A stretch of 44,400 nucleotides of DNA from JAAAPF01 sp046541805. GTDB lineage: Bacteria; Pseudomonadota; Alphaproteobacteria; Geminicoccales; Geminicoccaceae. The DNA is taken from the NCBI GenBank assembly GCA_046541805.1, contig JBKHCM010000009.1:1-44400 (forward strand), read 5' to 3'. Positions 42,208-44,400 of the stretch are shown here, piece after piece. Positions within the stretch are counted from its first letter, which is position 1. Each line of letters opens with the position of its first letter. The position numbers and the translations under genes were made by a program. Under the pieces are notes generated by a model. It saw only the letters and a program-made list of their open reading frames with translations. It had not been told where the DNA came from and did no database searches.

Positions 42208-42909
42208 TCACTCGGCGGCGTCGCGCAGCGGCACCTCGGCGTGGCGGCAGCGGGCGGCGTAGGGCACGAGCCGGCCGCCCTCGAGCTCCAGCTCGCTCGC
42301 GGCCACCTTGCGGCGGAAGTGGCGGTCGTGGCTGACCACGACGAGGGCCTGCTCGAGGTCGTTCAAGATCGCCACGAGCCGCGCCGTGGTGGCCTCGTCG
42401 AGGAAGTTCGACGGCTCGTCCAAGAGCAGCACCTCGGGGTCCATCGCCAGCACCGTGGCGAGGCTCACCAGCCGCTTCTCCCCGCCCGAGAGCTTGTGGG
42501 TCACCCGCTCGGCGAAGCCGGCGAGGCCGAGTTGCGCCAGCGTGCGCTCGGCGATCGCGCGGGCGGCGGCGGGGGGATGGCCGAGGTTCAACGGCCCGAA
42601 GGCGACGTCCTCGAGCACCGTCGGGCAAAAGAGCTGGTCGTCCGGGTCCTGGAAGACGAGACCGACGCGGCGGCGCACCTCACGGAAGTCGGCCTCCTTC
42701 GTTCGCTCGCGGCCGAAGGCGATCACCCGGCCCGCGACCGGAAGGGCGAGACCGACGAGGAGGCGCAAGAGCGTGCTCTTGCCGGCCCCGTTGGGGCCGG
42801 CGATGGCGAGGCGGTCGCCCGCGCGCACGCGCAAGCCCAGCCCGTCGAGGACGGCTGGCCGACCGGGATAGGCGAAGACGACGCGATCGAGTTCAAGCAG
42901 CGTGGACAA
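42208..42909 (-). CDS. cbiO: Energy-coupling factor ATPase CbiO/NikO
   Basis: 233 residues. Walker A GPNGAGKST, Q-loop VGLVFQDPDDQLFCPTVLED with the CbiO-type DPDDQ, signature THKLSGGEKRLVSLATVLAM and Walker B LLLDEPSNFLDEAT are intact. A short tail with H and C residues (YAARCRHAEVP) ends the protein. It powers metal uptake with CbiQ, which lies immediately upstream and overlaps it by 17 bases. ATP-driven nickel or cobalt import is the likely role. Confidence 0.9.
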   Translation of the reverse strand: MSTLLELDRVVFAYPGRPAVLDGLGLRVRAGDRLAIAGPNGAGKSTLLRLLVGLALPVAGRVIAFGRERTKEADFREVRRRVGLVFQDPDDQLFCPTVLEDVAFGPLNLGHPPAAARAIAERTLAQLGLAGFAERVTHKLSGGEKRLVSLATVLAMDPEVLLLDEPSNFLDEATTARLVAILNDLEQALVVVSHDRHFRRKVAASELELEGGRLVPYAARCRHAEVPLRDAAE

Positions 42910-43678
42910 GGGCCCTCTCGGCGGTGAGCAGCAGGATGACGACGACCGTGCCGCCGGCTGCGGCGATGGCGTCGGCGCGGCCGAGGCGAGGGGTGTCGAG
43001 CACCGGCCAGCGGCCGTCGAAGCCGCGGCATTTCATCGCCTCGAGGACGCGCTCCGCGCGCTCGGCGGCGCGCACCAGGAGCATCCCGACGAGATAGCCG
43101 TACGCGGTGAGGGTGTGGCGGTCCGTGCGCGGCTCGAAGGCGCGTGCGCGCATCGCGGTTCTCAGCCGCGTCGCCTCGTCGGTGAGGACCGCGATGTACC
43201 GCACGGTGAAGAGCAACAGAGCCACCAGCGTCGCCGGCACGGCGAGGCGCCGCAGCGCGTGACCGAGGGCGGGGGGCTCGAGCGTGCCGACCAGGGCCAG
43301 CAGCATCAGCACGATCGCGTTGGCCTTGAGCCCGATGGCGAGCGCCAGACGAAGCCCTTCGGCCGAGGCGGTGAAGGGCCCGATCGCCCCGATCGGCGCG
43401 CCGGGCGTGGTGAAGGGCAAGAGGACCAAAAGGGCGACGACGAAGCCGTCCACCGTCAGCACCTTGCGCGCCGTGGGTCCCGCCGGCAGCGCCGCCAGCC
43501 GGGCGATGGCGAGCGCGACCGCCACCGCGGCCACGAGCACGACGAGGCGGTCGAGGCTCACCACCGCGAGCGCCCAGACGATCGCGGCGACGATACGCGT
43601 GCGCGGGTCGAGCGCGGCGATGGCGCTCTCGCCCGCGACCCGCTCCAGCGGTCGGTGCGCGGCGTCGGCGTGCGCCAT
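42893..43678 (-). CDS. cbiQ: Energy-coupling factor transmembrane protein CbiQ/NikQ
   Basis: 261 residues, about six membrane helices. LDPRTRIVAAIVWALAVVSL at the N-terminus and VLEAMKCRGFDGRWPVL (the AxxxRG coupling motif, here KCRGF) near the end are ECF T-component marks. ATG 43678 (MAHADAAHRP) is preferred over an upstream TTG at 43708, because the preceding gene ends at 43680. It scaffolds the substrate-binding NikM and the ATPase. Confidence 0.88.
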   Translation of the reverse strand: MAHADAAHRPLERVAGESAIAALDPRTRIVAAIVWALAVVSLDRLVVLVAAVAVALAIARLAALPAGPTARKVLTVDGFVVALLVLLPFTTPGAPIGAIGPFTASAEGLRLALAIGLKANAIVLMLLALVGTLEPPALGHALRRLAVPATLVALLLFTVRYIAVLTDEATRLRTAMRARAFEPRTDRHTLTAYGYLVGMLLVRAAERAERVLEAMKCRGFDGRWPVLDTPRLGRADAIAAAGGTVVVILLLTAERALVHAA

Positions 43679-43679
43679 C

Positions 43680-44267
43680 TCAGCGCCGCTGCCGGCGGGC
43701 GTAGACAAAGAACAAGAGACCGAAAATGCCGCAGATGTAGCCGATGCCGCCGATCAGCGCCTGCAGGTCGGCCTCCTGCTCGCGGGCGGCGAGCCGGCGC
43801 TTCAAGGGCGCCAGCTCGCGCTGGATCGCCGTGGCCACCACCGTCTCCAGCTGCTCCGCGTCGACGGCCTCCGTCGCGGCCTCGGCGGCTGCCTGCGCCG
43901 CCGGCGTCGCCGCCTCGGCCGAACCGGTCGCGCCGTCGCCCGCCGCGACCGCGGCCGGCAGCTCGTCGACGTCGAGCGTCGTCTCGGCGACGTGGCCCTG
44001 GCCGAGGTCGGCAACGAAGCGATGCGGCACCGGCTCGACCGGCTCGAAGCGGAACATCCCGTCGTCGCCGACCTCGGTTCGGCCCAGCTCGTCCCCGTCG
44101 GGACCGAGGACGCGTACGACCGTGCCGGCCTGGACGAGCTCGCCCGAGGAAAGGCCGACCTCGCCCTCGACGACGTCGCCTGCCGACCAGGCGGAGAGGA
44201 TGACCTTGTGGGCGAAAGAAGTCGATGCTGTTACAACCATGAGTAGCGCGATCGCGAGCTCACGCAT
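43680..44267 (-). CDS. NikL-like accessory protein of the nickel/cobalt ECF transporter
   Basis: 195 residues. The signal peptide (MRELAIALLMVVTASTSFA) is followed by a histidine at the mature N-terminus (HKVILSAWSAGDVVEGEV), a beta-sandwich domain of the carboxypeptidase-regulatory type (VLGPDGDELGRTEVGDDGMF), an alanine-rich linker, a coiled coil and a C-terminal membrane helix (ALIGGIGYICGIFGLLFFVY). That layout is the one of NikL in NikMLQO systems, rather than the two-helix CbiN. It overlaps the end of the upstream gene by 8 bases. Confidence 0.75.
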   Translation of the reverse strand: MRELAIALLMVVTASTSFAHKVILSAWSAGDVVEGEVGLSSGELVQAGTVVRVLGPDGDELGRTEVGDDGMFRFEPVEPVPHRFVADLGQGHVAETTLDVDELPAAVAAGDGATGSAEAATPAAQAAAEAATEAVDAEQLETVVATAIQRELAPLKRRLAAREQEADLQALIGGIGYICGIFGLLFFVYARRQRR

Positions 44268-44400
44268 GCGCGGTCTCCACGCTGGGGCCGGGTACGATGC
44301 CCAAGAGCTCGGGCTTCACCTTGCGGATCAGGACGACGGCGGCGGCGCAGACGAGGGCCTCGACGAGCATCACCGGCACGTGCGCCGCCAGGACCAGCCC
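44260..44400 (-). CDS. NikM/CbiM-like substrate-specific membrane protein (C-terminal end only)
   Basis: Only the last 46 codons are in the window, on the minus strand and open at the edge. AAHVPVMLVEALVCAAAVVL followed by RKVKPELLGIVPG matches the last membrane helix and tail of CbiM/NikM proteins, which bind the metal ion. Its stop overlaps the NikL-like start, and the order M-L-Q-O is that of nickel-type ECF operons. The metal-binding N-terminus lies outside the window, so nickel versus cobalt cannot be judged. Confidence 0.75.
   Translation of the reverse strand, partial: GLVLAAHVPVMLVEALVCAAAVVLIRKVKPELLGIVPGPSVETAHA

Noticed and set aside
1..44400. tRNA genes, CRISPR arrays, insertion sequences, prophage or attachment sites
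   Set aside because: No spaced direct repeats, transposase or integrase frames, or cloverleaf-like segments were noticed on either strand when reading by eye.

Overview
This window is high-GC chromosomal DNA from an alphaproteobacterium that can make bacteriochlorophyll. The evidence is a photosynthesis gene cluster in the order known from purple bacteria: a leftward arm bchF-N-B-H-L-M, lhaA, puhA-B-C, a small conserved gene, acsF and puhE, and a rightward arm ppaA/aerR, ppsR, bchG, a pucC-like gene and bchP. Only the oxygen-dependent cyclase AcsF is present here; no bchE is visible. That fits an aerobic or facultative phototroph, probably related to Rhodospirillales, but the species cannot be named from the sequence alone.

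Layout. 1-1.6 kb: end of a probable anti-sigma factor, and rmuC. 1.7-5.6 kb: a polyamine-type ABC transporter (potD-B-C-A). 5.7-10.2 kb: a diguanylate cyclase, metY, the wreck of a CoA-binding protein gene, a crotonase and a hotdog thioesterase. 10.1-11.2 kb: a wrecked patatin-like gene. 11.3-12.3 kb: rplM-rpsI with a strong hairpin. 12.35-32.9 kb: the photosynthesis cluster, with a regulatory divergence at 26.63-26.84 kb. 32.9-34.3 kb: a broken, internally deleted phosphoenolpyruvate carboxylase gene. 34.4-40.0 kb: a LysR regulator, dabB, dabA and a PII-like protein, forming an inorganic-carbon uptake unit. 40.0-41.8 kb: a glycosyltransferase, a small unknown protein coupled to a TusA-like protein. 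41.8-42.1 kb: a PCu(A)C copper-chaperone remnant. 42.2-44.4 kb: a nickel/cobalt ECF transporter (cbiO, cbiQ, nikL-like, end of nikM-like).

How the genes work together. The bch genes run from Mg insertion (BchH) through methylation (BchM), ring closure (AcsF), dark protochlorophyllide reduction (BchL/N/B), vinyl hydration (BchF) and esterification (BchG) to phytyl reduction (BchP). PuhA is a reaction-centre subunit; PuhB, PuhC, PuhE, LhaA and the second PucC-like protein assist assembly. PpsR (repressor) and PpaA/AerR (antirepressor) control them. DabA/DabB would supply bicarbonate, perhaps gated by the PII-like protein.

Most notable: (1) two matching 34-bp dyads, TGTCA-N10-ACGT-N10-TGACA, one between bchF and ppaA and one before ppsR, which look like a joined double PpsR operator; (2) a PpsR with no cysteine at all, so it cannot use the known thiol redox switch; (3) four decayed genes in 44 kb lying among intact ones, including PEP carboxylase immediately before a bicarbonate-uptake operon.
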